Assembly: GCA_016165875.1 (NCBI GenBank)
Contig: JABBOT010000010.1
Location: 15,649,357 to 15,713,356, forward strand
Reading direction: 5' to 3'
Length of the DNA stretch: 64,000 nt
DNA from: Acanthopleura granulata
Taxonomy: Eukaryota; Mollusca; Polyplacophora; Chitonida; Chitonidae
Part shown: positions 13,201 through 23,989 of the stretch, in pieces
How the letters are laid out: the number at the start of each line of letters is the position of its first letter
Position numbering within the stretch: position 1 is the stretch's first letter
The notes under the pieces: model-generated
The model's input: only the letters and a program-made list of their open reading frames with translations
Databases searched by the model: none
Told to the model about the DNA's origin: nothing
Position numbers and translations under genes: made by a program

Positions 13201-16200
13201 ACCGAAAATCTCATATTTCTCTAACGCTCAACACTTCAAATCATATGAAGCTCGGCATCACATTGTTTTTAGTAAAGAGTTAAGGTTGTCCACAAAGGGC
13301 AAAGGTTTCAGGATATTTGTTTAATAATATGCTCATTAATATTCTATACTCGCAAAAGCAGGCGCTCATATACTCAGAAAAACATTTTAAGTTACCCCGA
13401 AATAGGAGGCTAACAAGTAGAAAGGCCAAAATTTGCATGTGAGCTTTGCTAGGAAATCATGAACGCATAAACTGTGAACTTTTTTGTAATATTATCATAA
13501 AATAAATTTAAATATCTTCTTATCTCATTATCCCATTGATTCACCCTATGGAGCTTATTTTTGATGTGATAGCTAAGAAAAAAAAGTCTATATACAGTAT
13601 ATCAAGGTGTTCGTTAGTAGCCAGCAGTCGGTGATTTTCGGCAGTTATGGGTGGCAAAACCGCCACCTGTTAAAGCTGATTAGAAAATAAAAATTAATAT
13701 GGCGTTGTTGTTGTTTCACTCTTGTGAAAGAGAACGATTGTACCTTTGAGTTTGTCACAGTAAAAGCCTCATTTTCACACACTTTTGCCTCTGTGCTATC
13801 TTGTGTTTATCATTTAGATGACACTACTTTATTTCGTGTGACAAATTTGATTATTACTTCAAGATTAACGACACCGGTTATATTTTCCACTCGCTATACC
13901 ACGCAGTTATTTTTTCATTCACGCAACAGTATTTATGATCAAATGTACCTCAGCTCATAAAGCCGCCAGCCTATAAATAATTGGAACATAATCTAATTTT
14001 TAAAAGAATTAAAATGTTCCAATATCTGACTTCATCGCTTAAAACCTCAGGAATATTGGCCTCCTGCCAGTTCTCTCATTGGCTAAGTTGCACTGGGTTT
14101 AGACGGCTGATTGACAGCTCCCATCCGTCCCACAGTCTAACAAGCTCTCGGAAAAACCAAGAAAAATTTGTTATTCGGATTGTGAACACCTGCAAAGACA
14201 TCTATAGTTATCTATACTACTGTAGTAATAAGATCGTTTTCCGTGCTGGTTTATAAGTTGCCGTGAATCAAAATATGTATCTCGACGACTTTATCCATAT
14301 CGACGACCATTATCCATATTTACACAATTTTCATACCATGTATTGAAACAGTTTTTCATAAGACTTTGCTGAAAGATGGCTGCAGGTCAGAGGGATAAGA
14401 CTGCAATTTTGGTATTCATTTTTGTAGTCATTTCCATGCTTATAGTGAGAGGAGAGCGGGCAGAGCCCGGGAAAAACCTTCGACCATACACAGGTTGCTG
14501 GCAGGCCTTCCCACGTACAACCAGAAAGGAAGCTCTAAGGCGCTAATTCTCTCGGTTATAGCTATTATGAAAGAGTTGGGGATATTGTAGGTGTCGTGTA
14601 TTTCAGTACATGACAGGTAATGCCATCATCATCAGTGGATATAGTGCAAGAGTGTGGTCAACCTGATAGAGGCTGGCGAGGCCATAACTCACAAATGATC
14701 TGATTGGCCCTATTTATAAAAATAATCTGATATTTATTCTACGACACAAATTTACAGAAATGATGCAAAGACATACAATTGCTATATTTTGAGAAGTACA
14801 AAGTTGACGATGAAGATAGGCATGGCTTGTTAGCAAATTATGGGGTAAGGAAAGTCTTCAGGGTGCAGGATAGCTGATCGAATGTTTACATCATAATTTA
14901 CTGTAGGCATCTGTAAATTGGAAAACTTTCGTAATGTGAGACCATTATAATTGTGGAGGTGCACTTAGGGCGGGCGTTAAGTGTTGTGTTGAAAAAGCCT
15001 CCTCTTGATTTAATTCTTCAAACGGCCATAATTTAATAATTCATGGAATGAAACAAAATTTGTTCACTTATTTATTGGTGTTTCACGCTGTACTCACTGA
15101 CATATCATTCACACGACTGTGAAAACATCAACACACAACTGCAGAATAAATTATTTTCATTCAGTATTGTTTCACCCACACTGTTAAAAAAATGTGCCAT
15201 AGATACACGAAATTTGCAGTTATAATAAATTAGAAGATTTGGATTCTCCTCTTGTTTGACACAGTCTTGTATATAGTATACATGTACTTCTGGTGCGTGG
15301 TGATGTATTCAGACTATATACTTTGAAGTGATGCATTAAAAAATTTGAAAAATTGCGTTTACCACTCTGTATGATACATTGTTTTGTGTCATTCCCGTGA
15401 AGCATGAAGAAAAGACACTAAACCATCTGTGAGACAGGACAGACAAGTTCTATCTGTGGGTCCTTCTCACGTAGAGGGCATTTAGTTGATTAACTTCCAT
15501 CACCAGAAATAATACTTGAGACAATACATTTTTCTTGCAGAGCGGGAATGGTTTTATTATTACCGTTATAGTATGTGTAACATATTTTAATAAACTATTG
15601 CATATTTGAACACCTTTACAAAAAGAAAATTATGCATTTACATTAATGAATACAGATCAGTATTTTTCTTAAAAATAAGAGAAACACCCGATTTAAATAC
15701 CCTTTTAGTTCATATAAATAGTAAATATTTCTGTGTTTATATGGCTATATCCTATATATTATATTTATGCGTATGTATTAATTTCACTGTTAATTAAGGC
15801 CATTCATGGATGTTTTAACTTACAACATGATGATCAGCTTTGTGGATCTAGAAAACCACAGTACCCAGGGTAAACCACCGACCTTTTGTGTATCTGAACA
15901 GTATTTTTCACATGAAATAATTATGGATTCATATTGATGAATGTCAGTATAAGAGTGACATGAAAGTTATATGCTCTTAAATTTAAAAGTATATGAATAG
16001 TACTGCTATATATTGTTTATGTCTTTTTTGCCTGATCATTAAGGCCAAATTGAATAATTTTTACCATACATGATGGCGATCAGTTTTATGATTGGATTAC
16101 AAGCTTTCCCACTTATATATACATATATATGTATATATATGTGCACACCTTGTGGGATCAATACATGTACAACCGAAATTACATGAATGTAAACATATCA

Positions 16201-19200
16201 GCATTTGCAATTGTTTATTACTTTAAATGAAATGAATAAATACTTTTATGAATGCTCAGGATAAGGTTGTTCCATAAATATTGAGGTGTATTATAGTTTA
16301 TGGCCTCTGTTGCGTTCCATACTGAGCATATGCCACGTTCAGTGACTTTTGCAGCAAACAACCCATTCAAAGTCTGTTTGAAATTCCAACCTAATTTCTT
16401 CATTCATAACAGTAAATAAAATATTTTCATTTATCACAATGTATTTCTTGCTTTAGGTATTATCAATACACTTACATGACTAGCTGTTATCACTGATGGT
16501 TGCTTTGCTAGCCTGGTGTCATTATTATAAATGCTTATGAGTCTGAATCCAAGATAAACGGTTGAATGGATCTGTCAGGAACATAATTTATGGGTTGTGT
16601 TTAATATCCACTTTATTAGTAATTTATTAGTTTATGGTTGGACAGTGAAAGGCGAGAACAGACGTAGTATTAGATCCCTAGGGTATAATCCTAATTCAAA
16701 CATGTAGCCTATAACATGTATGCATGTGTTTATATATTTATTTAATTGATTGATGTTTTACGCTGTACTCAAGAATATTTCAGAGACCTTCCCACTCACG
16801 ACAGGAGAGGAAGCCAGCATGAGCTGGACTTGAACTCACAGCGACCGCATTGGTGGGAGGCTTCGGGTCATTGTGCTGCGATAGCGAGCTAACCGACTGA
16901 GCCACGGAGGCCCCTTGTATGCATATGTATACCTGGGAATATTCTTGGGGTTGTATTTATTGAAGGAGATGTATAGCGTGGTAGTTTTCTGATATGTTTA
17001 GGATGATATTTCGAAAGTTAACTGGTTTAAAGAAAAAGGGATGTTTTACACTGAACAAGGTGTATAGTTTAAGTCCGCACGTCACTCCGCTGTGTTGATA
17101 TGGTGCTAAACAATAGGCAATGTCAACATGACCCAATCCTGACACGTGGCCCTTGGATTCGAGCGCTTGTTTTCCCATTTTTACTGATAACTGATCTCCT
17201 TTATGGAAACCAGAGTGAAAATAAGTCGAGAATGACATTATTTAACCCTCACTTGAGTCAGAACATCCATACGGCAAGAAAATCTCGGAATGTTTAAGCT
17301 TAATTGGTTCACCACGGCGATACCAGTGTACTCATTTTTCTTACTATTTATAGTACGGGCGAATTGATAAAATGAGGTTGTGGGGTGCCTTGCGTGATTA
17401 GTTGTTACTCCGCAAACAAAAAACATTCCGTACTATAATGAGCATATTCTTCTTATTGTGCCACTTTAGTGTGTTACATCTTTTGCAAATCTTTCGTGGA
17501 TTCATTACAAAATCATGTATACCGGCTCTCACTGGCATGAAAGTTCTTTTCTAATCGTCAGTCAGCGAACACCGCACGGCCTACTACAATTGACTTTACG
17601 ATCGATTGTAAAAATAAGTTAGGCCCCTTGCACAAAGGAATGAGATACCGGCAAAAGTCCGAAGCGCGGCATGTGACGTCATTTTAATGAGGCTAAAGCT
17701 TCTATTGCAGCGTCAACAGCGTGACGTTATGGTGGGTAGACCATCTACGTCATAAATGAAGCCGTTCTATGCAACATGTTTGACGTAGAAGTCCTAATTC
17801 ACTGCAACGACACCTGCTGCGAGGCGAAATTTCGCCGATACCCCATTGTAAGGTGGTTGTAACTTTTTGAAGACACAATTTGACTCGTACATAGAGTTGA
17901 TCTGCGTAAATGAGCAATGTACCAGTCAACAAGTTTTTCTTACCTTCACTTTCAAAGGAGTTTTACATCATTATGAATCAGCAGCTAACATGAACAACAT
18001 GTGAAAAACTACTAGTAACATCTTTCTGAAAGAATTAAATTTCACAACTTTGCAAACCGATTAGAAAGCCACGAAGCCAGCAGTCCACTTGAGGCAAGTA
18101 TTTGTACTCAAAAGTAAATTTTAGGGCGATTGTAAATATTCACAACTAGGTCATACCTATTGTAATTTTTAAAGTTACGACGAGAGGCTGTCGACTGTCA
18201 TTGAGGGCTACAATCGAGATCGTAGTGATTTACAATCAACTTACGACTACGATCCCTTTGTGCAAGCGTCCCCATTATCGCGGGGAAATGCGGGTATGTT
18301 GACATGCACTGGTATCTTAAAGGCAACGTATAAGAACCACGTTCATGACGTTTACCACCATGACAGTTTACTGTGACAAAGATTTTAAGACAAGAGGGAT
18401 AGATTCAGCCTTCATATGCCACATATACTATTCGATTGACTTGTCAGCTATGTTGTGTTTCTGTTTTCTTTAGGGTATGGCCTTTACGGAGATTTGGAGC
18501 TTTTGCCTTGACGACCATACCTTATCATTCAATTGACTGGTCAACAATGTTGTGTTTCTGTTTTGTTTATGTTATGGTTTTATCGAGACTCTCAAGTTTT
18601 GTCTTGACCACTATACCATACCATTCAATCGACTGGTCAACCATGCTGTGTTTCTGTTTTGTTTATGGTATGGTCTTACCCAAATTCTCAAGTTCGGTCT
18701 TGACGACCATATACTATGCCATTATCTGACTCGTCAACTACCTTCTCTGTATCTGTTTTGTTTATGGTATGGTCTTACCCAAATTCTCAAGTTCCGTCTT
18801 GACGACCATATACTATGCCATTATCTGACTCGTCAACTACCTTCTCTGTATCTGTTTGGTTTAGGGTATGGTCTTACGGAGACCTCCCCGCTAGTCACCA
18901 TTGACTGCAGTCCACTTCGTGTCGGCTCAGTGGGTCAGGCCATATCCAGGACCACCTTAAAGGTACACTGTAAAAAAACGGCCTGTACTTTTCTGATTTA
19001 ATCGGGATTTTGTGGGCAGCCTAGATGTTTTGTTTTATCTGAAATGCTGTGGGTTGTCTAGATGTGGTTTGTAGACAGCGCATGTAGTCACACCTTTATT
19101 ACACTATTCCTTGCAACCTTCAAATCGTCGACCACAAAACCTGTTTTCAAATACGCGCCGGATTAATAGTAGATAGATTATGTCAGACAAAGGGATAAAC

Positions 19201-21956
19201 CGTTTAAATTCGCATTTATTCAAACATAAGAATTTAATATTTCACAGACATTATTTAATGAATATTAAATTAAATAAACAATTTTCATGGAGATTTAAAA
19301 GGTGAAATATACTTTATACAAATTTAAAAGTGTAGACCTGAAATGTACAAAGTCATACGAGTGGCACCAAATGTCTGAGACGAGGTGCATTTCACATTTT
19401 CACAATTGTTGCTTTTTTGCGGTTTCACCTATGACGCTGAAATTTTCATTCAAGGTGTCTAATATACATTAAGTAACGTGTGCTAAATGTCGGAGTCTCA
19501 GGTTGGATACATTGTCGGCTTTGTGCCCACTGTTGAACAAACACATGTCAGTAACGCCTCTATCACATTGTTTAAATCCTTCAGGCTGCATTTCTCTGTG
19601 TCACGTGGCAACGTGTACATATACTTCACTAGATAAATGGCTGATATGTAGTTCAGGCAAATGTAAGTAAACTTTACCCTATACCGCTCAGGACATTAAG
19701 AGTGAACTGTCCCGTTTGTAGTTTTCACTTCAGTTATAACTGAATTATATGTCTGTGATGCAAAGGTAAAATACAACTGGTAAGTATTTTTACGATTAGA
19801 AAATAAAGATATATTGAAAAATACAGAGAAGAAAATCGCACATCGCTTGTCTGGCCTGTATTGGCGTTAGTTTGCATAATATGTGCGACCTAACTGTGGC
19901 ATTTCCGGTTTACTATTTTCAGTTTGTGGTGTTTATAGGACTTTTATCAAAATTTTCACTGATCTTACATTTGCAATAATTCCCAAGTAAACTTACTCCA
20001 AGTCTCTCCCATTGTGGTGTACATAGTGGTGTAATCATTATATATACGTGGACAAAACCACGCCCACGTTGTTCGGTTATTGTAAAATATTGTGTAAACT
20101 CTTTCAAGCTGACTCTCGGTCTGGCGTTTTGAATCACCACAGGTGGTAGATCTGGATACAGGGGAGTCTGTAGGACCAGGGCAAAGTGGTGAAATCTGCA
20201 TCAAGGGGCCCCAAGTTATGGCCGGTTACTACGGCAACCCTGAAGCTACGGCAAACACCATTAGAGACGATTGGCTCTATTCAGGTGAGTGAAGCTAAAT
20301 CGGTCGTTTGATCATTTTAACTTATTCAATTTAGGCCATGTGTTAGAAAACGCCGCGAGATGTAAAAAGTCTCACAACAGTTGGAAATATGGAATAGCCG
20401 GTGAAGTGAATAAGCCCAGTGATCGTTCTCAAGAAAATACGGGGTATTCGACTTCGAGTCTATGAAAAGTTCACCAGATCCACGGGTTTTGTGAGCAGGG
20501 CTAACAGAAAGCGGAAAGGTTCGTTTTTCGCGTTTACGCGAGAATACGAGAAATAATGATTCTTCATCTCATCATCGTTATTCATTATATCATGGTAAAA
20601 GTGGAAGATTTGAAATTTTAGAACGAGTCAAATTTTGGCCACTTTTTCTATGCTGTAATAGTGAAATTTTAGCCAACTTTGTGCTTCAAGACTTTAGCCC
20701 AAAATCGCTTTGTGAAACAGGCTTCTAATGTACAATGCACGAGTTGTGTGCCTCGAATCAAGTGCTCGCCGTTTCGGCTGCCGCTATAGGCTTGTAGATA
20801 AATTTAGCTGTTCGGATATCGTTTTTCTACTCTTTGCACTTGATATACACTGTCCGCAGCGCTGACCGTCATGGCAAATATACAAAAGTATAGTCCATAG
20901 TAGGCTACATTGATAGGTAAACACGAATCAAGTAAATAAATGCTATGGCGTTATTCATTGTTCTAATGCGTGACGTTATACGTCTGCTTCAGGTGACGTG
21001 GGCCATTTTGATGAAGATGGGTATCTCTACGTCACAGATCGCGTCAAAGAACTGATCAAGTACAAAGCTCAGCAGGTACAGCTTTTACGTGAACAATAAA
21101 TCCTGTTTCATTGAGAGAAAATAATGCCAATTATATATGTACATGTATAAGTTTGATTGTTTGAAGATCACGAGAAATGTCTCTTGCAATAGGGACAATC
21201 AGATAACGACAGTGACAACGAATATGTTTTTCAAGCTGACGTGTTTTGTGCCCCAGGTTGCCCCGGCGGAGTTGGAGGGCCTGTTATTAACACACCCCTT
21301 GATACAAGACGCGGCTGTAGTTGGTGTACCGGATGCTGAGGCAGGGGAACTCCCTAGAGCGTACGTGGTTATAAAACCAGGAGCCGCCAGTGACTTCACG
21401 CCGGAAGCTGTGGCCAGTTTTGTCCATGGTAAGTAACTGAAGCACTTTTTTTTAAATGAGAGTCCTGCTCTTCAGGACTATTGTCGTAATACAACGTTTC
21501 TTCACAGGGCTTTTATTAGATCATACATCACAAGAAAATACTACGCAATTGACAAAGTTGTTAAGGTTGACGCACCTTATTTGAGACCACTATTTTCATG
21601 AAAATTTATTTTGTTATTTTGTTATAGTCTATGTTATATCATGGTTTCCTCCTGGTCCAGACCTCTAAATTACTGTTAGATCTCCTGCTTCCTTAGTTAA
21701 ATGAAGTGTTAGCGATTCTAGATATCTACACTGTAGGCAGTGCATTCAAAGGGAAACAAAACATTTTGACCGGAGCGAGAGTAGCTTTAAGTTTTGTGCA
21801 CCTTTTTTCATGTAGTTCATCTTAATTTTTATTTCATTTTTTACAGAGAAAGTGGCGCCTTTTAAGCGCCTGCGTGGAGGGGTGGAATTCGTGGAGAGTA
21901 TTCCCAAATCACCCTCAGGAAAAATCCTGCGGCGAGTGTTGAGGTCCCAGCTTTAG
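4256..21956 (+). CDS. Gene A: 4CL/luciferase-like acyl-CoA synthetase, 565 aa, 11 exons
   Basis: Exons: 4256-4489, 6403-6610, 7648-7754, 8369-8571, 9205-9373, 10115-10286, 18865-18962, 20143-20284, 20993-21075, 21257-21428, 21847-21956. All junctions are GT-AG and the frame stays open. Members of this family activate a carboxylic acid with ATP to an acyl-adenylate and then form the CoA thioester. Visible motifs are the P-loop [10 protein letters not shown] (226-235), FYHGYG with His271, GYGLTE (365-370), GDVG (445-448), the hinge region [11 protein letters not shown] (459-469), and SPSGKILRR with the expected catalytic Lys555. The first ~35 residues are Arg-rich with few acids, like a mitochondrial presequence; the last three are SQL, a weak PTS1-type signal. 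An alternative start is the ATG at 4265. The exon 6 donor is the weak GTTCGT. The acyl substrate cannot be read from sequence. Gene B follows head to tail. Confidence 0.9.
4611..4790 (+). repeat. Chimeric SINE: type 1 head joined to type 2 body
   Basis: In gene A intron 1. The left part, to about 4688, is the tRNA-like head of SINE type 1 (TGCAGCGTAATGAACCAGG, then GCGATCGTTGTGAGTTC). It then passes directly into the body of SINE type 2 (GGACTCGCCCTGCCACAAG, then AAGGACTCCTCGTC), not the usual AGCTCATGCTGGCTTCC body. See the finding on this junction. Confidence 0.6.
5559..5695 (-). repeat. SINE type 2 body, reverse orientation
   Basis: In gene A intron 1. It reads in reverse through GACGAGGAGTCCTTAGAAT, GGCGAGTCCATGCCACA and CCCGAAGACACCAGACATG, matching the copies at 26935-27145 and 44290-44505. 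Sequence up to about 5865 may belong to the same or another tRNA-derived element, because GGTTCGATCC at 5729 resembles a B box, but I cannot assign it. Confidence 0.5.
8189..8288 (-). repeat. SINE type 1 3' fragment, reverse
   Basis: In gene A intron 3. A TTTATTTATTTGATTGG tail is followed by TTTTACGCCGTATTCAAG, an ACTTATAAGAGGACGACC segment and GACCATCCGCAGGTT. The tRNA-like head is absent. Confidence 0.65.
8668..8816 (+). repeat. SINE type 1 3' half with C tract
   Basis: In gene A intron 4. It starts at GTGCGTGGGAAGGTCCGC and runs through TTGCGGATGGTCGTGG to TTGAGTACGGCGTAAAAC and an AAATAAATAAAC tail. A run of about 12 C interrupts it near 8747. The tRNA head is missing. Confidence 0.7.
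9529..9793 (+). repeat. SINE type 1, near full length
   Basis: In gene A intron 5. The tRNA-like head starts GGTCTCCGTGGCCGACGAG and contains a B-box-like AAGTTCTAGCC. The body has CATGCTAGCTTCCTCTCC and GTGGCTTTCTCCCGTG, and the tail has ACACCAATCAAATAAATA. Length is about 265 bp. No convincing target-site duplication was seen by eye. Confidence 0.75.
11836..12140. repeat. Palindromic CGCTACCTCG-type low-complexity block
   Basis: The strand alternates between runs built from CTCGCTGCCTGG / CGCTACCTCG and their complements such as AGCGAGGTAGCGAGGTGG, so the block can fold on itself. The edges also match in inverse: CCCCTGTGTATCCTCTATAG near 11845 against CTCTATCGG...CACAGGGGCG near 12111-12138. 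Small frames here (11958-12191) are by-products of the repeat. Confidence 0.6.
12280..12302. repeat. Poly-A tract
   Basis: A run of about 22 A inside the inverted-repeat element in gene A intron 6. No retroelement body can be recognised directly upstream of it. Confidence 0.8.
13064..13200 (+). repeat. SINE type 1 3' half
   Basis: It starts at CCAGCAACCTGCGGATGGTC and ends with GTGAAATATTCTTGAGTGC and an ACACCAATGAAATAAATA tail. It sits inside the long inverted-repeat element of gene A intron 6, so it inserted into that element or was carried with it. Confidence 0.7.
14452..14534 (-). repeat. SINE type 1 internal fragment, reverse
   Basis: It contains GGGCAGAGCCCGGGAAAAAC, CACAGGTTGCTGGCAGGCC and TTCCCACGTACAACCAG, the reversed central body of SINE type 1. 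Neither head nor tail is present. It lies in gene A intron 6. Confidence 0.6.
16733..16913 (-). repeat. SINE type 1, internally deleted, reverse
   Basis: In gene A intron 6. It has the tail (TATTTATTTAATTGATTG), the ACGCTGTACTCAAGAATATT segment and the head with a reversed B box (GACTTGAACTCACAGCG) ending in GAGCCACGGAGGCCCC. About 70 bp of the central body is missing between AATATTTCAGAG and CCTTCCCACTC. Confidence 0.75.
17622..18274. mobile_element. Possible MITE with short inverted termini
   Basis: The left end has GGCCCCTTGCACAAAGG at 17622 and the right end has CCCTTTGTGCAAGCGTCCCC at about 18255-18274, a partial inverted match. The interior near the right end is rich in TTACGACTACGATC-type words, which I associate with small DNA elements in marine invertebrates. 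The inner flanks of the two termini do not match each other, so the pairing may be fortuitous. Confidence 0.35.
18438..18864 (+). repeat. ~97-bp tandem array built from the exon 7 acceptor of gene A
   Basis: Units begin with a GACTNGTCA word at 18438, 18535, 18631, 18728 and 18827; the last runs into the real exon 7 at 18865. Each carries CTGTTTT, a TTTA(G/T) acceptor-like site, GGTATGGTCTTAC (the exon 7 start) and a ~45-bp segment not found in the real exon. Unit 1 keeps the AG (exon-like start 18474). In units 2-4 the AG has become AT. The open frame 18552-19001 across the array is an artefact. Confidence 0.85.
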
Positions 21957-22388
21957 TGCGACAATAGAGCGGGAAGTCTCCATGCAAAGAAATACTCCAG
22001 AATTTCTGTCACATAGTGCCGTGTAGATGATAAAACCAAAGTTACTAGACGGCGTCTGTAGTACCGATACTTACTGTACATTGGTGTTAGGAGACGGTAA
22101 ATGAAGCATGGTACGATGAATGACTCGAAATAACCTTCACTATAAATGTTTACTAATCTTGACAGATTTTTTGGTTAATACCAAAATTGTCGAAAAGTAG
22201 CTATATGCTTTATATGTAATATGATTAATCTCTAGTTTATAACGGATTGTTGACTGTTGACAAAATACTAATTCCAGGGGCAGTTAAAAAAATTCAAACA
22301 AATTCCTCGCCATTTTTGTCTCTAAAAGATCCACTTGTTTTCGATACTGTCTTACTTAGGCTGAATTGCTCAAAATGTGAAACGGGTC

Positions 22389-22654
22389 TGTTTATTTATT
22401 TGATTGGGGTTTTGCAAACAACTCAAGAATATTTCCCGTGTACACGGCCAGCATTGTGGTGGGAGAAAACCGGACAGAGTCCAAGGGAAACTCATGACCA
22501 TCCGCAGGTTGCTGGCAGACATTCCCACTTATGGCCGGAGAGGAAGCCAACATGAGCTGGGCTTGAACTCACAGCGGCCGCATTGGTGAGAAGATTACGG
22601 GTCATTGCTATTCGCCACAGAGCGCTACAACCACCTCGGCCACAGAAACCCCCA
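22389..22654 (-). repeat. SINE type 1, near full length, reverse
   Basis: It runs from the TTATTTATTTGATTGG tail through ACTCAAGAATATTTCCCGTG, GACCATCCGCAGGTTGCTGG and the reversed B box GGGCTTGAACTCACAGC to the head ending CCTCGGCCACAGAAACCCCC. It lies about 430 bp downstream of the gene A stop, so it may be part of the 3' untranslated region. Confidence 0.8.
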
Positions 22655-23387
22655 AAAGGGTTTAAAATTTCGGCGTAAATATTAAATTATCACTATATAT
22701 CACTATGTGTACAATGAGAATTTGCCTCACTGATAAATGCTCTATTTTGCAGAGACATATCACTTTTGTTATAACATTTTTGACATTTACCAATATTCTT
22801 TGTGTATCTAACAAACTGTTCGCACTAACGGGTCGTATTTCCACACATACACACCTCCACAAAGTCTAGGTTTCTTTTTCACCGTTATAGAAGATTTTGT
22901 TGGGATGACCGCTGACATATCGAGGATGCGAATACAAAGACGAAGAGAACGAAGAGTTAAACCATTGCATTTCAGTTCCGATGTGATCAGTGTATAACGC
23001 TGCCTATATTGGTCAGATAAGGATTTACTCCAGATTAAATGAAGACAGTATTATATTCGATTTGTATAAAATTATGCTTTGAAAGATCATTCATCAGTGA
23101 TGAATTTCCCATTTGCAATCCTAACAGCTTACATTGTTTATAGGTTGTATATATATATTTGTCTATCATTTCCTTCTCTTTCTCTTTTCTTTCTTGCCAG
23201 TTTGCCAAGTTCTCTTGGACTCTATGGTTAAAAAGTATGAGAGATTAACATTTTTTTATTCAGTTATCGTTTAACATTTAACCAGTCTTTACTAAGTAGT
23301 ATTTTACCAACGTCTTTGTCATATTTGGATTAATAAATATCTTAACACATTGACACGCCTTGAATTGTCTGATACCGTTAAACCTAC

Positions 23388-23624
23388 TGTACTCAAGAAT
23401 ATTTCACTTGTACGACGGCGGCCAGCTTTATGGTTGGAGGAAGCCGAGCAGAGCCCGGGGTAGACCCACGATCATCCGCAGGTTGCTGGCAGACCTTTCC
23501 ACGTACGACCGGATAGGAAGCCAGCATGAGTTGGGCTTGAACTCACAGCAACCGCACTGATGGGAGGCTTCTGAGTCATGACGCTGTGCTAGCGTGCCAA
23601 CATGCAGCTGAGCCGCCGTGGCCC
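23388..23624 (-). repeat. SINE type 1, tail-truncated, reverse
   Basis: It starts inside the 3' region at TGTACTCAAGAATATTTCAC, lacks the AATAAATA tail, and continues through the body to the head (GAGCCGCCGTGGCCCC). The reversed B box GGGCTTGAACTCACAGC is intact. Confidence 0.75.
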
Positions 23625-23989
23625 CTGCAGTCTTTACGAGCGTCAAATAAGATCAGCTGCAATAGATAGGAACATAGTAGCACTACCACGTCAGGACTCA
23701 CTATAGATCCGAATACTTAGCACGTGTGTTGAGAGTTCACCGATGATCTCTGCCAAAGTAATATTTCCATTCACATACCTGTAAAGTGTAAATTGGGGTG
23801 ATAATGTATGAGCTTGTACATACATACATTGGTTTACATGGCGACTCCATTCCATGGAATGATTTACGCCAAGGCAATAGAGTGTGTTTCAGGGATTTAG
23901 GCTGCTCTAATCAACCATAGTCAATCCACAGAGAACTACTGCCACAATGCTGTAGCCTAAAATCTGTGAATCCTACATGAATAATTCCC

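Larger units (their letters stand above)
11346..14006. mobile_element. 2.66-kb element with ~155-bp terminal inverted repeats
   Basis: The left arm (about 11346-11504) and right arm (about 13852-14006) are reverse complements with only a few mismatches and one ~5-bp insertion in the left arm. Shared landmarks are TATAGGCTGGCGGCTTTATG, GGTACATTTGATCATAAAT and ATAACCGGTGTCGTTAATC on the left, all found reversed on the right. The interior has no transposase-like frame, so if it is a transposon it is non-autonomous. It lies inside gene A intron 6 and itself holds a SINE fragment and a palindromic low-complexity block. I could not define a target-site duplication because both outer ends run into A/T-rich sequence. 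A large inverted duplication not caused by transposition is the alternative. Confidence 0.7.

Noticed and set aside
18552..19001. 149-codon open frame around gene A exon 7
   Set aside because: It crosses the 97-bp array and only its last part is real exon 7; homology to paralogues starts exactly at the acceptor at 18864/18865.
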